Positions 7,410-18,176 are shown, numbered from the stretch's first letter. The stretch is 64,000 nucleotides of DNA from Pseudomonas asiatica (GCF_009932335.1 NZ_BLJF01000001.1:3534001-3598000); one strand, 5' to 3'. Program-made: numbers and translations. The notes: generated from the letters alone by a model not told the origin.

Positions 7410-8567
7410 ATGCCTGAAACTGTCTATCACCGCCCGGCGCTTGCGTCCCGCCTGTCGAAATTGATCCTGCAAGTCGCCGTGGGCAGCGCAGCAAGCTCTG
7501 GTGTGTTTCTCGCTGCGCCACGACGTACCGGGAAATCCACCTTTGCCCGCGAAGACCTGCGCCCGGCCCTCGAAACAGCCGGGGCCATTGTGCTGTATGC
7601 CGATCTGTGGAAAGACCTGACCAAGGATCCCGGGCAAGTCATCGTAGAAGCGGTGCGTGAGGCGGTCGGGCGTAACGAAGGCTTCATCACGCGGCTGGCA
7701 AAGTCATCTGGCATGGAGAAGGTCACTGTCGGCGGCCTGAATTTCAGCGTGGACAAGATCGGGCTGGGGCAAGATGTCGACCTGACCACCGCCCTGGCGG
7801 CGCTCTCCGATGAGTCCCGCAAGATCATCGTGCTGATCATCGACGAAGCACAGCATGCAATCACGACCGAGCAAGGAATAGCGGCGCTGTTCGCCCTCAA
7901 GGCAGCCAGAGACGAACTCAACAGTTCGAAGCACCATGGCTTGCGCATCGTCTGCACCGGTTCAAACCGGGACAAGCTGGCCATGCTGCGCAGCAGCAAG
8001 GACCAGGCGTTCTTCGGCGCCTCCATGGTGCAGTTCCCGACCCTGGACCAGGACTTCATCGACTGGCTGTGCGCCAATATCGACCTGCCATGCGCACTCG
8101 ATTCAACGGAGGTGTTTCAGCTCTTCAAGGAAAGCGGCTATCGCCCAGAGCTATTGGGTGCGGCCGCGGATGAAATCCGCTTCGACTTCGGCATTGAACC
8201 CGAGGCCATTCCGGCACGGTTCAGAGAGCTTGTCCAGGCACAAGCCAATGACTTGAACGCAAACCTGAAAAAGGTGATCCACAGCCTCACGCCTATCCAG
8301 GCTGCGGTTCTACGTGTCATGTGCGCAAAGGGGAACGACTACGCGCCGTTCGAGGCCCCGACCCTGGCACTGTACGCCAAAGCGATGGAACAGGCTGGCG
8401 TGGATGCGAGCGAAGTGAAGGCCGAGGTACCGGGGGTGCAGCAAGCGCTTATCGCCTTGCAGGACAAGAACCTGGTGTGGAAAGCATCGCGGGGGGTGTA
8501 CGCGGTAGATGAACAGGTGATAGTCGATATCGTGCGAGCGGACGGTTTGCTGGAAGGTCTTGCCTGA
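7410..8567 (+). CDS. Orphan AAA+ ATPase of unknown function
   Basis: This 385-residue protein has Walker A APRRTGKST (36-44), Walker B IIVLIIDEAQ (D145, E146) and a sensor-1-like IVCTGSN. A C-terminal region (about 265-385) with an SLTPIQAAVLRVM segment resembles a winged-helix domain. The overall plan is that of the ORC/Cdc6-like or archaeal-type P-loop ATPases annotated only as ATP-binding protein. The ATG at 7410 follows a strong GGAGG. It stands alone: pvdE ends 150 bases upstream and lpxO is convergent. The eight phased heptamers in front suggest autoregulation or DNA binding by its own product. No partner nuclease or transposase is adjacent. Confidence 0.7.
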   Translation: MPETVYHRPALASRLSKLILQVAVGSAASSGVFLAAPRRTGKSTFAREDLRPALETAGAIVLYADLWKDLTKDPGQVIVEAVREAVGRNEGFITRLAKSSGMEKVTVGGLNFSVDKIGLGQDVDLTTALAALSDESRKIIVLIIDEAQHAITTEQGIAALFALKAARDELNSSKHHGLRIVCTGSNRDKLAMLRSSKDQAFFGASMVQFPTLDQDFIDWLCANIDLPCALDSTEVFQLFKESGYRPELLGAAADEIRFDFGIEPEAIPARFRELVQAQANDLNANLKKVIHSLTPIQAAVLRVMCAKGNDYAPFEAPTLALYAKAMEQAGVDASEVKAEVPGVQQALIALQDKNLVWKASRGVYAVDEQVIVDIVRADGLLEGLA

Positions 8568-8607
8568 GTGGTTTTCTGATAGGACGCCGGGGGCGCTTTG
8601 CGCCCCT

Positions 8608-8673
8608 ATCGCGACACAAGGCCGCTCCTACAGGAGTACGCAATCACCTGTAGGAGCGGCCTTGTGTCGCGAT
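8608..8673. repeat. REP pair, ACACAAGGCCG subtype
   Basis: A perfect 27-base inverted repeat (arms 8608-8634 and 8647-8673, core GACACAAGGCCGCTCCTACA) has a 12-base loop. It lies between the convergent ATPase and lpxO genes and could terminate both transcripts. Confidence 0.85.
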
Positions 8674-8703
8674 GGGCTGCAAGGCAGCCCCAACAGGCAG
8701 AAA

Positions 8704-9639
8704 TCAGAACAACCAGTGATACAACAGGTACACCACCACCGCCGCCAGCACCGGCCGCAGCACGCGGTAGGCCTTGGGGTTGGCGCGCTTGAACTGCTTG
8801 ACCTGGCTACTGATCCGGTTGCTGAAGCGCTTGCTCCAGGCGTAGGCCTGGTTGATCCCGCCCACACGCTCGTCGTCGGTGTTCTGCGGCGCGGTGGCAC
8901 GGCCGAGGAAGGCGCTGACCTGGCGGTTGATGCGGGTCATCAGTGGGCTGCTCAGCGGGCGTTCGATGTCGCAGAACAGGATCACCCGGGTAACGTCGGT
9001 CTCGTTCTTGACCCAGTGCACGTAGGTTTCATCGAACATCACGTCCTCACCGTCACGCCAGGCATATTCCTCGCCATCGACGTAGATGCGGCAAGCATCG
9101 GAGTTGGGGGTGGACAGGCCCAGGTGGTAGCGCAGGGAGCCGGCGAACGGGTCGCGGTGCGGGTTCAGGTGGCTGCCGCCGGGCAGCAGGGCGAACATCG
9201 CACCCTTGACGTTGGGGATGCTGCTGACCAGCTCGACGGTGCGCGGGCACAGGGTTTCGGCAGAAGGCAACGGTTTGTCGTACCACTTCAGGTAAAAGCG
9301 CTTCCAGCCTTTCTTGAAGAACGAACCGAAGCCGGCGTCGTTATCCTTCTCCGCGGCGCGGATGTAACCCTCGTCGAACAGGCGCATGGCCTCTTCGCGG
9401 ATTTCCTGCCAGTTGTCCTTCAGCACGTCCAGCTCGGGGAAGCGCTGGCGGTCCAGGTAGGGTTTGGACGGCACGCCGGAAAACAGGTACATCAGGCTGT
9501 TATAAGGGGCGAACAGCGCCGAATGGTTGACGAACTGGCGCAACACCGGCAAGCGAGCCTTGCCGCGCAGGTGCACGAACAGCACGCTGCCAAAAAACAC
9601 CAGCAAGACACCCGCCTTGGCTGCAAAGGAAAAGGTCAT
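8704..9639 (-). CDS. lpxO: Lipid A 2-hydroxylase LpxO-like Asp/Asn beta-hydroxylase
   Basis: This 311-residue protein has an N-terminal membrane anchor (FAAKAGVLLVFFGSVLFVHL) and the aspartyl/asparaginyl beta-hydroxylase fold. Iron ligands appear in HLNPHRDPFAG and in DETYVHWV; the arginine in VTRVILFCDIERP would hold 2-oxoglutarate. A C-terminal hydrophobic tail (VLAAVVVYLLYHWLF) completes the LpxO pattern. LpxO adds a 2-hydroxyl group to a secondary acyl chain of lipid A at the inner membrane and can alter resistance to antimicrobial peptides. It is monocistronic, bounded by a REP pair and by cysK 170 bases upstream. Confidence 0.85.
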   Translation of the reverse strand: MTFSFAAKAGVLLVFFGSVLFVHLRGKARLPVLRQFVNHSALFAPYNSLMYLFSGVPSKPYLDRQRFPELDVLKDNWQEIREEAMRLFDEGYIRAAEKDNDAGFGSFFKKGWKRFYLKWYDKPLPSAETLCPRTVELVSSIPNVKGAMFALLPGGSHLNPHRDPFAGSLRYHLGLSTPNSDACRIYVDGEEYAWRDGEDVMFDETYVHWVKNETDVTRVILFCDIERPLSSPLMTRINRQVSAFLGRATAPQNTDDERVGGINQAYAWSKRFSNRISSQVKQFKRANPKAYRVLRPVLAAVVVYLLYHWLF

Positions 9640-9812
9640 GCTTTCACTCCTTGAGGAAGAAACAGGGCCATTCGCCCTGCTCTCCGATAAATCATCCTGC
9701 CATCATAAACTGATGCCGCCGGGGTAAAAACAGCCTGGGCGGCAACTCAATCATGAAGATTTTGCAATAAACCAAGCCGCCGAACGTTGCGCCGGATCAG
9801 CGGCAAGGCCGA

Positions 9813-10787
<975 letters not shown>

Positions 10788-10921
10788 GGCAGGGGTCCTT
10801 GGCATGAAAAAAAGCAGGGAAAGACCTCAAGGGTAAGCCCGCACCGGTGGCCCGTAAAGCCTGTTCGAACTCACGCGGACTCGTTGCGGTCAACCGCATA
10901 TCCTGCGTTGGAGACACTTCG

Positions 10922-11995
10922 ATGAGAGCCCGTTATCGCTGGCCGTTGATCGGCCTGGCCAGCCTGATCGTGCTGTTGCTGGCGCTGCACCTGGCCCTGC
11001 CCTATCTGGTGCGCGACTACCTCAATGACAAACTGGCCGACATGGGCGACTACCGTGGCCAGGTGGCCGATGTGGACCTGGCCTGGTGGCGCGGTGCATA
11101 CCAGATCAACGGGCTGAAGATCGTCAAGACCACCGGCAAGGTGCCGGTACCGTTTCTCGATGCACCGCTGATCGACCTGTCGGTGAGCTGGCACGCCCTT
11201 TGGTACGACCGCGCAGTGGTTGCCGAAGTAATATTCGACCGGCCGGAACTCAACTTCGTCGATGGCGGCAACAAACAGAACTCGCAGACCGGTCAGGGCA
11301 CCGACTGGCGCCAGCAACTGGAAAAACTGCTGCCGATCACCCTGAACGAGGTTCGCATCGACAACGGCGTGCTGACTTTCCGCAACTTCAACTCCAAACC
11401 ACCAGTCAACCTCAAGGCCACTCAGCTCGATGCCAGTATTCGCAACCTCACCAACATTCGTGACGAAAAGGGCCGACGTGATGCCAGCTTCGATGGCACG
11501 GCGCTGATCGTAGGCGATGCCAAGGTGGAAAGTCGCGCCACCTTCGACCCGTTCAGCGATTTCGACGACTTCGAGTTCCGCCTGCGCGCCAAGGGTATCG
11601 AGCTGCGCAAGCTCAATGACTTCGCCAGCGCCTACGGCAAGTTCGATTTCAATGCCGGGCACGGCGATGTGGTGATAGAGGCCGAGGCGACCAACGGGCG
11701 ATTGAACGGGTACATCAAGCCACTGTTGCGGGATGTGGATGTGTTCGACTGGCAGCAGGATGTGCAGGAGAAGGACAAAGGCTTCTTCCGCTCGGTCTGG
11801 GAAGCGCTGGTAGGTGCGACCGAGACGGTATTGAAGAACCAGCCGAAGAACCAGTTCGCGACCCGGGTAGAGCTCAGCGGCAGCGTGCACAAACAGGATA
11901 TCAGCGCCTTCGAGGCGTTTCTGCAAATACTGCGCAACGGGTTCATCGAGGCGTTCAATGCGCGGTATGAGCGTGATGCGCCGGATTCCGACTAG
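10922..11995 (+). CDS. DUF748/AsmA-like envelope protein
   Basis: This 357-residue protein has an N-terminal signal anchor (WPLIGLASLIVLLLALHLALP) and a beta-rich periplasmic body containing VEVAEVIFDRPELNFV-type strands typical of DUF748/AsmA-like proteins (here VVAEVIFDRPELNFV). Relatives span the periplasm and are thought to help lipid transport or envelope assembly. The ATG at 10922 follows GGAGA. No operon partner is present. Family membership is likely; the exact job is unknown. Confidence 0.7.
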   Translation: MRARYRWPLIGLASLIVLLLALHLALPYLVRDYLNDKLADMGDYRGQVADVDLAWWRGAYQINGLKIVKTTGKVPVPFLDAPLIDLSVSWHALWYDRAVVAEVIFDRPELNFVDGGNKQNSQTGQGTDWRQQLEKLLPITLNEVRIDNGVLTFRNFNSKPPVNLKATQLDASIRNLTNIRDEKGRRDASFDGTALIVGDAKVESRATFDPFSDFDDFEFRLRAKGIELRKLNDFASAYGKFDFNAGHGDVVIEAEATNGRLNGYIKPLLRDVDVFDWQQDVQEKDKGFFRSVWEALVGATETVLKNQPKNQFATRVELSGSVHKQDISAFEAFLQILRNGFIEAFNARYERDAPDSD

Positions 11996-12098
11996 GATCG
12001 AGTGACGGGGCATTCAGGGACTGAATACCTGGTCTGCGTTTCCAGTCGGCGAACCCCGCGTTATAGTCGGTGACAAATCAAAATATGTGCTGCCTGTT

Positions 12099-12194
12099 CC
12101 GGCCCTATCGCCGGCAAGCCAGCTCCCACAGGATCCCCACAGTTCTCAAGACCTGTGCTGTACCTGTGGGAGCTGGCTTGCCGGCGATAGGGCC
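12099..12194. repeat. REP pair, CCGGCAAGCCAGC subtype
   Basis: Arms 12099-12132 and 12163-12194 (core TCGCCGGCAAGCCAGCTCC) are inverted about a 30-base spacer that contains TCAAGACCTGTG, a motif shared by other pairs in the window. It occupies most of the gap before the MoxR gene. Confidence 0.85.
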
Positions 12195-12223
12195 AGAGCA
12201 AGCTACCCTCAGAGGACAGACCC

Positions 12224-13069
12224 ATGAAGTTCGAAGGCACCCGCGACTACGTCGCCACAGACGACCTGAAACTGGCGGTAAACGCGGCCATCACCCTCGA
12301 ACGCCCCTTGCTGGTCAAGGGCGAACCCGGCACCGGCAAGACCATGCTTGCCGAGCAGTTGGCGGCCTCGTTCGGTGCGCGCCTGATCACCTGGCACATC
12401 AAGTCCACCACCAAGGCCCACCAGGGCCTCTACGAGTACGACGCGGTCAGCCGCCTGCGGGACTCGCAGCTGGGCGTGGACAAGGTCCACGATGTGCGCA
12501 ATTACCTGAAAAAGGGCAAGTTGTGGGAGGCCTTCGAGGCCGAGGAACGGGTCATTCTGCTGATCGACGAAATCGACAAGGCCGACATCGAGTTCCCCAA
12601 CGACCTGTTGCAAGAGCTCGACAAGATGGAGTTCTACGTCTACGAAATCGACGAGACCATCAAGGCCAGACAGCGCCCGATCATCATCATCACCTCCAAC
12701 AACGAAAAGGAGCTGCCGGACGCATTCCTGCGCCGCTGCTTCTTCCACTACATCGCCTTCCCCGACCGCGCCACCCTGCAGCAGATCGTCGACGTGCACT
12801 ACCCGAACATCAGCCAGTCGCTGGTCAGCGAGGCGCTGGACGTGTTCTTCGACGTGCGCAAGGTACCAGGCCTGAAGAAAAAGCCGTCCACCTCCGAACT
12901 GGTCGATTGGCTCAAGCTGCTGATGGCCGACAACATCGGTGAAGCGGTGCTGCGCGAACGCGACCCGACCAAGGCCATTCCACCGCTGGCCGGCGCGCTG
13001 GTGAAGAACGAGCAGGACGTACAACTGCTCGAGCGCCTGGCCTTCATGAGCCGGCGCGGCAACCGCTGA
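12224..13069 (+). CDS. MoxR-family AAA+ ATPase
   Basis: This 281-residue protein has Walker A GEPGTGKT (33-40), Walker B VILLIDEIDKAD and sensor 1 IIIITSNNEKELPDAFLRR, the MoxR hallmark. MoxR ATPases act as chaperones that mature or insert cofactors into protein complexes, with a VWA protein as partner. The partner gene follows 13 bases downstream. The ATG at 12224 follows AGAGGA. The client of this pair is not evident from the neighbourhood. Confidence 0.9.
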   Translation: MKFEGTRDYVATDDLKLAVNAAITLERPLLVKGEPGTGKTMLAEQLAASFGARLITWHIKSTTKAHQGLYEYDAVSRLRDSQLGVDKVHDVRNYLKKGKLWEAFEAEERVILLIDEIDKADIEFPNDLLQELDKMEFYVYEIDETIKARQRPIIIITSNNEKELPDAFLRRCFFHYIAFPDRATLQQIVDVHYPNISQSLVSEALDVFFDVRKVPGLKKKPSTSELVDWLKLLMADNIGEAVLRERDPTKAIPPLAGALVKNEQDVQLLERLAFMSRRGNR

Positions 13070-13082
13070 CAGGAGCCGGGCC

Positions 13083-14261
13083 ATGCTGCTCAACCTGTTC
13101 AATGAAATGCGCGCGGCCAAGGTGCCGGTGTCGGTACGCGAACTGCTCGACCTGCACCAGGCCCTGCAAAAGCGCGTGGTGTTCGCCGACATGGACGAGT
13201 TCTACTACCTCGCCCGCGCCATCCTGGTGAAGGACGAGCGCCACTTCGACAAGTTCGACCGCGCCTTCGCCGCCTACTTCAAGGGCCTGGAGAACCTCGA
13301 CCGGCACATCGAAGCATTGATCCCCGAAGACTGGCTGCGCAAGGAATTCGAGCGTTCGCTGACCGACGAGGAACGCGCGCAGATCCAGTCGCTGGGTGGC
13401 CTGGACAAGCTGATCGAGGAGTTCAAGAAGCGCCTCGAAGAGCAGAAGGAGCGTCACGCCGGCGGCAACAAGTGGATCGGCACCGGCGGCACCAGCCCCT
13501 TCGGCTCCGGTGGCTTCAACCCCGAGGGCATACGCGTGGGCGAGGCCGGCAAACGCCAGGGCAAGGCGGTGAAGGTGTGGGACCAGCGCGAATACAAGAA
13601 CCTGGACGACCAGGTGGAGCTGGGCACGCGCAACATCAAGCTGGCTTTGCGCCGGCTGCGCAAGTTCGCCCGTGAAGGCGCCGCCGAAGAGCTGGACATC
13701 GACGGCACCATCGACCACACCGCGCGGGATGCCGGGCTGCTGAACATCCAGATGCGCCCCGAGCGGCGCAACACGGTGAAGCTGCTGTTGCTGTTCGACA
13801 TCGGTGGCTCGATGGACGCCCACGTCAAGGTCTGCGAAGAACTGTTCTCGGCGTGCAAGACCGAGTTCAAGCACCTGGAGTACTACTACTTCCACAACTT
13901 CGTGTACGAGTCGGTGTGGAAAAACAACCTGCGCCGCACCTCGGAGCGCTATTCCACCTTCGACCTGCTGCACAAGTACGGCGATGACTACAAGGTTGTG
14001 TTCGTTGGCGATGCGGCCATGGCGCCCTACGAGATTACCCAGCCGGGTGGCAGCGTGGAGCACTGGAACGAAGAGGCCGGTTATGTGTGGATGCAGCGTT
14101 TCATGGAAAAATTCAGGAAGATCATCTGGATCAACCCATACCCGAAGCAGGCCTGGGACTACACCGCATCGACCCACCTGGTGCGGGACTTGATCGAGGA
14201 CAAGATGTACCCGCTGACCTTGCAGGGGTTGGAGGAAGGGATGCGTTACTTGTCCAAGTGA
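13083..14261 (+). CDS. VWA domain-containing CoxE-like protein
   Basis: This 392-residue protein is the partner of the MoxR ATPase. The N-terminal region is helical with charged coiled segments (ERAQIQSLGGLDKLIEEFKK). A glycine-rich loop (GGTSPFGSGGFNPEG) follows. The C-terminal von Willebrand A domain starts near residue 230 with LLLLFDIGGSMDAH. The metal-site motif is DxGGS (D239-S243) rather than the standard DxSxS, so metal binding may differ. Start ATG 13083 follows GGAGCC. Co-transcription with the ATPase is nearly certain (13-base gap). Confidence 0.85.
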   Translation: MLLNLFNEMRAAKVPVSVRELLDLHQALQKRVVFADMDEFYYLARAILVKDERHFDKFDRAFAAYFKGLENLDRHIEALIPEDWLRKEFERSLTDEERAQIQSLGGLDKLIEEFKKRLEEQKERHAGGNKWIGTGGTSPFGSGGFNPEGIRVGEAGKRQGKAVKVWDQREYKNLDDQVELGTRNIKLALRRLRKFAREGAAEELDIDGTIDHTARDAGLLNIQMRPERRNTVKLLLLFDIGGSMDAHVKVCEELFSACKTEFKHLEYYYFHNFVYESVWKNNLRRTSERYSTFDLLHKYGDDYKVVFVGDAAMAPYEITQPGGSVEHWNEEAGYVWMQRFMEKFRKIIWINPYPKQAWDYTASTHLVRDLIEDKMYPLTLQGLEEGMRYLSK

Positions 14262-14271
14262 TTTTGCCAGT

Positions 14272-14371
14272 GCCGGCTCTTTCGCGGGTAAACCCGCTCC
14301 TACAGGTCCCGCACAGGCCTCCCGGCTTGCGCCGTACCTGTAGGAGCGGGTTTACCCGCGAAGAGGCCGGC
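14272..14371. repeat. REP pair, GGGTAAACCCGC subtype
   Basis: Inverted arms (core TCGCGGGTAAACCCGCTCCTA) at about 14275-14309 and 14336-14371 lie between the convergent VWA gene and pxpC. Confidence 0.85.
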
Positions 14372-14375
14372 TGCC

Positions 14376-15293
14376 TTATCGCCAACGGTCCAGGTAAGCC
14401 TGCTGCTCCCGCCACGCCTCATCCTGCACCACCGCCCGGAACCGCACCACCGCGCCCGGCATGCACTGCGCCAGTTGCGCCAGCGCCAGCGGCGTCAATG
14501 CCCCCAGCCGCGGATAACCGCCAATGGTCTGCCGGTCATTGAGCAACACGATCGGCTGCCCATCCGGCGGCACCTGCACCGCCCCCAGCGGAATCCCCTC
14601 GGAAATCATCGGCGCGCCCTGGTAGACCAGCTGCGGCCCCAGCAGGCGGATGCCCATGCGGTCGGCACGGCTGTCCAGCGTCCACTCGCGGTTGAACGCC
14701 TCGAACAGGCTGGTACCGCTGAAGTCACCGATCTGTGCGCCGATCACCAGGTCAAGCACAGGCTTTTGTGGGTACTGTGGCCGCAGCGCTTCGGGTACCT
14801 CCCGCAGGGTCGGCGAAGTGCCTGAGAATGCCAGAACGTGGCCTTTGCCAAGCGCAGAACCCTGACCATCGATACCGCCAAGTTCTTCCCGCACAACGGT
14901 GGCACAACTGCCCAGCACATCCTCGCCGAGGAACCCGCCAGGCGCCGCCAGATACGCTCTCACGCCCTGCTTCGGCTGCTTCAGGGTCAACCGCTGGCCC
15001 TTGACCAACGCAAAGCTGCGCCAGGGCGCCAGCGGCTGATCATCGACACGCGCATCCAGGTCGGCACCGGCCAGGGCCAGCACACAATCCTGCTCGGCGA
15101 CCACACAGAAACCACCTAGCGCCACCTCGACCACCGGCGCCGCCAACGGGTTGCCCAGCAGCCAGTTGGCCCAGTGCATCGCCACCCAGTCCAGCGCCCC
15201 GCCCTGGGTCACGCCCAAATGGCGTACGCCAAAACGCCCAGCATCCTGTAATTGGCACAGCGGAGTACTGGCCTCGATCTTCAACTGCTTCAT
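14376..15293 (-). CDS. pxpC: 5-oxoprolinase subunit C
   Basis: This 305-residue protein is of the KipA/AHS2 family (biotin-dependent carboxyltransferase fold): QDAGRFGVRHLGVTQGGALD near the start and SEGIPLGAVQVPPDGQPIVL near residue 240. With PxpA and PxpB it opens 5-oxoproline (pyroglutamate) to glutamate using ATP. Its ATG overlaps the pxpB stop by four bases, so the two are coupled. It is the last gene of the operon. Confidence 0.92.
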   Translation of the reverse strand: MKQLKIEASTPLCQLQDAGRFGVRHLGVTQGGALDWVAMHWANWLLGNPLAAPVVEVALGGFCVVAEQDCVLALAGADLDARVDDQPLAPWRSFALVKGQRLTLKQPKQGVRAYLAAPGGFLGEDVLGSCATVVREELGGIDGQGSALGKGHVLAFSGTSPTLREVPEALRPQYPQKPVLDLVIGAQIGDFSGTSLFEAFNREWTLDSRADRMGIRLLGPQLVYQGAPMISEGIPLGAVQVPPDGQPIVLLNDRQTIGGYPRLGALTPLALAQLAQCMPGAVVRFRAVVQDEAWREQQAYLDRWR

Positions 15294-15976
15294 GCTTGTG
15301 CCTCCACATCACCGCCCAACGCCACGAAGTTGCTGCGCGAAACCGGCACGAAGCGCACCCGGTCACCGGGTTGCAACAGGCTGTAGCCCTCGCGTTCATG
15401 GTCGAACAGGCGCACCGGGGTACGCCCGATCAGGTTCCAGCCACCCGGCGATACCGCTGGATAGGCCGCCGTCTGGCGCTCGGCAATGCCGACGCTGCCG
15501 GCCGCCACGCGCTTGCGCGGGGTGCTAAGGCGCGGGCTGGCCAGGCGTTCGTCCACCAGGCCCATGAAGCCGAAACCGGGGGCGAAACCCAGGGCGAACA
15601 CCGGGTACTCGCGCTCGCTGTGCAAGCGGACCACCTCTGCTTCACTCAAGCCACTGCGGGCCGCCAACACCGGCAGCTCCGGGCCGACGCTGGCGTCGTA
15701 CCACACCGGGATCTCATGGCGGCGGCCACCGCTGCCCGTGTCTGGCTGCAAGCCCTCCAGCGCACGGATGATCAGTGCCCTCGCCTCACCCGGTGGCAGG
15801 TCGAACTGCACCATCAGCGTGGTGTAGGACGGCACCAGGTCCAGCAAGTGCTTGCCGAACGTCGCGTGCAAGCGCTGGCTGGCGGCAAGCATCCACGGCA
15901 TGTTGCCCTCGTCGATACCATCGAACAGGCGCACCATCAGGCTGTCGATGGCCACGACTTCAATACGGGGTTTCAT
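15290..15976 (-). CDS. pxpB: 5-oxoprolinase subunit B
   Basis: This 228-residue protein is of the KipI/AHS1 family. The diagnostic segments [11 protein letters not shown] and [24 protein letters not shown] are intact. It is a subunit of the ATP-dependent 5-oxoprolinase and overlaps both neighbours by four bases (ATGA), a tight operon. The length is usual for the family. Confidence 0.92.
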   Translation of the reverse strand: MKPRIEVVAIDSLMVRLFDGIDEGNMPWMLAASQRLHATFGKHLLDLVPSYTTLMVQFDLPPGEARALIIRALEGLQPDTGSGGRRHEIPVWYDASVGPELPVLAARSGLSEAEVVRLHSEREYPVFALGFAPGFGFMGLVDERLASPRLSTPRKRVAAGSVGIAERQTAAYPAVSPGGWNLIGRTPVRLFDHEREGYSLLQPGDRVRFVPVSRSNFVALGGDVEAQA

Positions 15977-16725
15977 CGCGACTCCAGGGCATCGAGAGCC
16001 TGGCGAATCTGCCGCACAGCCGCCACCGAACTGTCGTTGTCACCGTGTACGCACAGGGTACTGGCTGCAAGCCTCAGTGCACTGCCATCGTCCGCGACGA
16101 GCGTATCGCCGCGGGCCAGGCGCACGGCCTGCTCCACCACCAGCGCCGGGTCGTGGTGCACAGCGCCGGGCAGGCGACGCGACACCAGATGGCCGCTGGC
16201 GGTGTAGGCGCGATCGGCGAATGCTTCGAACCACAGCGGCACGCCAATCTCATCACCCAGGGCCTGGGCGGCGCGGTTGTCGGCGGTGGCCATCAGCATC
16301 AGCGGCAGTTCTGCGCCATAGGCCGCCACAGCCTCCAGTACGGTGCGCAGCTTGAGCGGGTCGGCCATCATGTCGTTGTACAGCGCACCATGGGGTTTCA
16401 CGTAGGCCACGCGGCCGCCCAACACTTTGCAGATACCGTCCAGCGCACCGATCTGGTAATGCAGCAGGTCGCGGATTTCCTCCGGGCTGCAGGCCATGGA
16501 GCGGCGGCCGAAGCCGACCAGGTCCGGGTAGGCCGGGTGCGCGCCGATGGTCACCCCGTGCTCCAGTGCCAGGGCCACGGTCCGGCGCATGATGCCGGGG
16601 TCACCGGCGTGGTAACCGCAGGCGATGTTGGCGCAATCGATGTAGGGCATGACCTCGGCATCCAGGCCCATGCGCCAGCTGCCAAAGCTCTCGCCCATGT
16701 CGCAATTGAGTAGCAGGCGTTCCAC
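15973..16725 (-). CDS. pxpA: 5-oxoprolinase subunit A (LamB/YcsF family)
   Basis: This 250-residue protein starts [17 protein letters not shown] and contains [15 protein letters not shown], the YcsF signature. I chose the GTG at 16725 because GGAGG lies seven bases upstream; an in-frame ATG at 16752 would add nine residues that do not look like the family and has no ribosome site. It supplies the hydrolytic part of 5-oxoprolinase. Order of the unit is transporter, pxpA, pxpB, pxpC. Confidence 0.9.
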   Translation of the reverse strand: MERLLLNCDMGESFGSWRMGLDAEVMPYIDCANIACGYHAGDPGIMRRTVALALEHGVTIGAHPAYPDLVGFGRRSMACSPEEIRDLLHYQIGALDGICKVLGGRVAYVKPHGALYNDMMADPLKLRTVLEAVAAYGAELPLMLMATADNRAAQALGDEIGVPLWFEAFADRAYTASGHLVSRRLPGAVHHDPALVVEQAVRLARGDTLVADDGSALRLAASTLCVHGDNDSSVAAVRQIRQALDALESR

Positions 16726-16761
16726 TGCACGGCCTCCGTTGTCGTTGTTCATATGCCTACC

Positions 16762-18048
16762 TTAACGCGCCTGCAGCTGTTTGCCGCGGGTTTCCGGCAG
16801 GCTCAGCGCCGCCACGATCACCACCCCGTAGGACACGGCGGAGAACACGCCGATACCCAGGCCCAGCGGTACTTTCTGGCCGAGCACGCCGATCAGCAGC
16901 GGGAACAGTGCCGCGATGACCTTGCCGATGTTGTAGCAGAAGCCCTGCCCCGAACCACGGATACGCGTGGGGAACAGTTCGGTGAGGAACGCGCCCATGC
17001 CGCTGAAGATACCCGAGGCGAAGAAGCCCAGCGGGAAGCCCAGCCACAGCATCACGCCGTCGCTGACCTGCATTTGCGTGTACAGCAGTACGATGACGAA
17101 CGAGCCCACGGCGAACAGGATGAAGTTTTTCTTGCGCCCCAGCAGGTCGGACAGGTACGCACTGACCACATAGCCGACATATGAGCCGACGATCACCATG
17201 GCCAGATAGCCACCGGTACCCAGCACGCTCAGGCCGCGCTCGTTCTTGAGGAAGGTCGGCAGCCACGAGGTAATGGCGTAGTAGCCGCCCAGTGCGCCGG
17301 TGGTCAGCAGGGAAGCCCGCACGGTGGTCCAGAGCATCCCCGGGGCAAAGATTTCGTAGAACTGCGCAGGTGCCTCGGCGTTTTCCACCGCCTTGGCCTC
17401 GCGATATACCTCGGGGTCCTTGACCAGGCGGCGGACGAAGATCACGAAGATCGCCGGTACCAGGCCCAGCAGGAACAGCGCGCGCCAGGCCTGCTCTGCC
17501 GGCAGCCAGGAGAACAGCAGCGCGTAGAGGATGGCGGTGAGGCCCCAGCCAAGCGCCCAGCCGGACTGCACCATGCCCACCGCCTTGCCACGGTCCTGGG
17601 CGCGGATCACCTCGCCGATCAGCACCGCGCCGGCGGTCCACTCACCGCCAAAGCCGAAGCCCATCAGGGTACGGGCGATCAGCAATTGTTCGTAGTTCTG
17701 GGCGAAGCCGCAGAGGAAGGTGAAGAAGGCAAACCACAGCACCGTCAGTTGCAGGGTGCGCACGCGGCCAATGCGGTCGGAGAGAATGCCGGCCACCCAG
17801 CCACCCACGGCCGAGGCGATCAAGGTACTGGTGTGGATCAACCCGGCTTCGGTGGTGGTGATGCCCCACAGCATGATCAGCGTGGGGATGACGAAGCTGA
17901 GCATCTGCGTGTCCATGCCGTCCAGGCCATAGCCGATCTTGCAGCTCCAGAAGGTGCGGCGCTGCTGTGAGTCGATGTCGCGATACCAGGCGAAAGGCCC
18001 GGACGAAGATGGGGAACTGACCTGCTGCTGCACGCCGGTGGGGTTCAT
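16762..18048 (-). CDS. MFS transporter of the 5-oxoprolinase operon
   Basis: This 428-residue protein has about 12 membrane segments and the MFS loop motif SDRIGRVRT after segment 2; GGEWTAGAVLIGE resembles metabolite:H+ symporters. The first ~35 residues are hydrophilic. I chose ATG 18048 (MNPTGVQQQ), preceded by GAGG; a longer in-frame version has no ribosome site. It lies 36 bases before pxpA and probably imports 5-oxoproline or a related acid; the substrate is inferred from position. Confidence 0.8.
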   Translation of the reverse strand: MNPTGVQQQVSSPSSSGPFAWYRDIDSQQRRTFWSCKIGYGLDGMDTQMLSFVIPTLIMLWGITTTEAGLIHTSTLIASAVGGWVAGILSDRIGRVRTLQLTVLWFAFFTFLCGFAQNYEQLLIARTLMGFGFGGEWTAGAVLIGEVIRAQDRGKAVGMVQSGWALGWGLTAILYALLFSWLPAEQAWRALFLLGLVPAIFVIFVRRLVKDPEVYREAKAVENAEAPAQFYEIFAPGMLWTTVRASLLTTGALGGYYAITSWLPTFLKNERGLSVLGTGGYLAMVIVGSYVGYVVSAYLSDLLGRKKNFILFAVGSFVIVLLYTQMQVSDGVMLWLGFPLGFFASGIFSGMGAFLTELFPTRIRGSGQGFCYNIGKVIAALFPLLIGVLGQKVPLGLGIGVFSAVSYGVVIVAALSLPETRGKQLQAR

Positions 18049-18176
18049 GCTTGCCTCGGCTTGTTGGTATTGTTTTATGGGCGACAATGAGTCGCGGCCT
18101 GGCTGCCATTGTTCAGAGGCCGCGCCACCTGCGTCCAACGAGAAAAACCGCCGGTCTGGAACAAGAAAAACTGATC

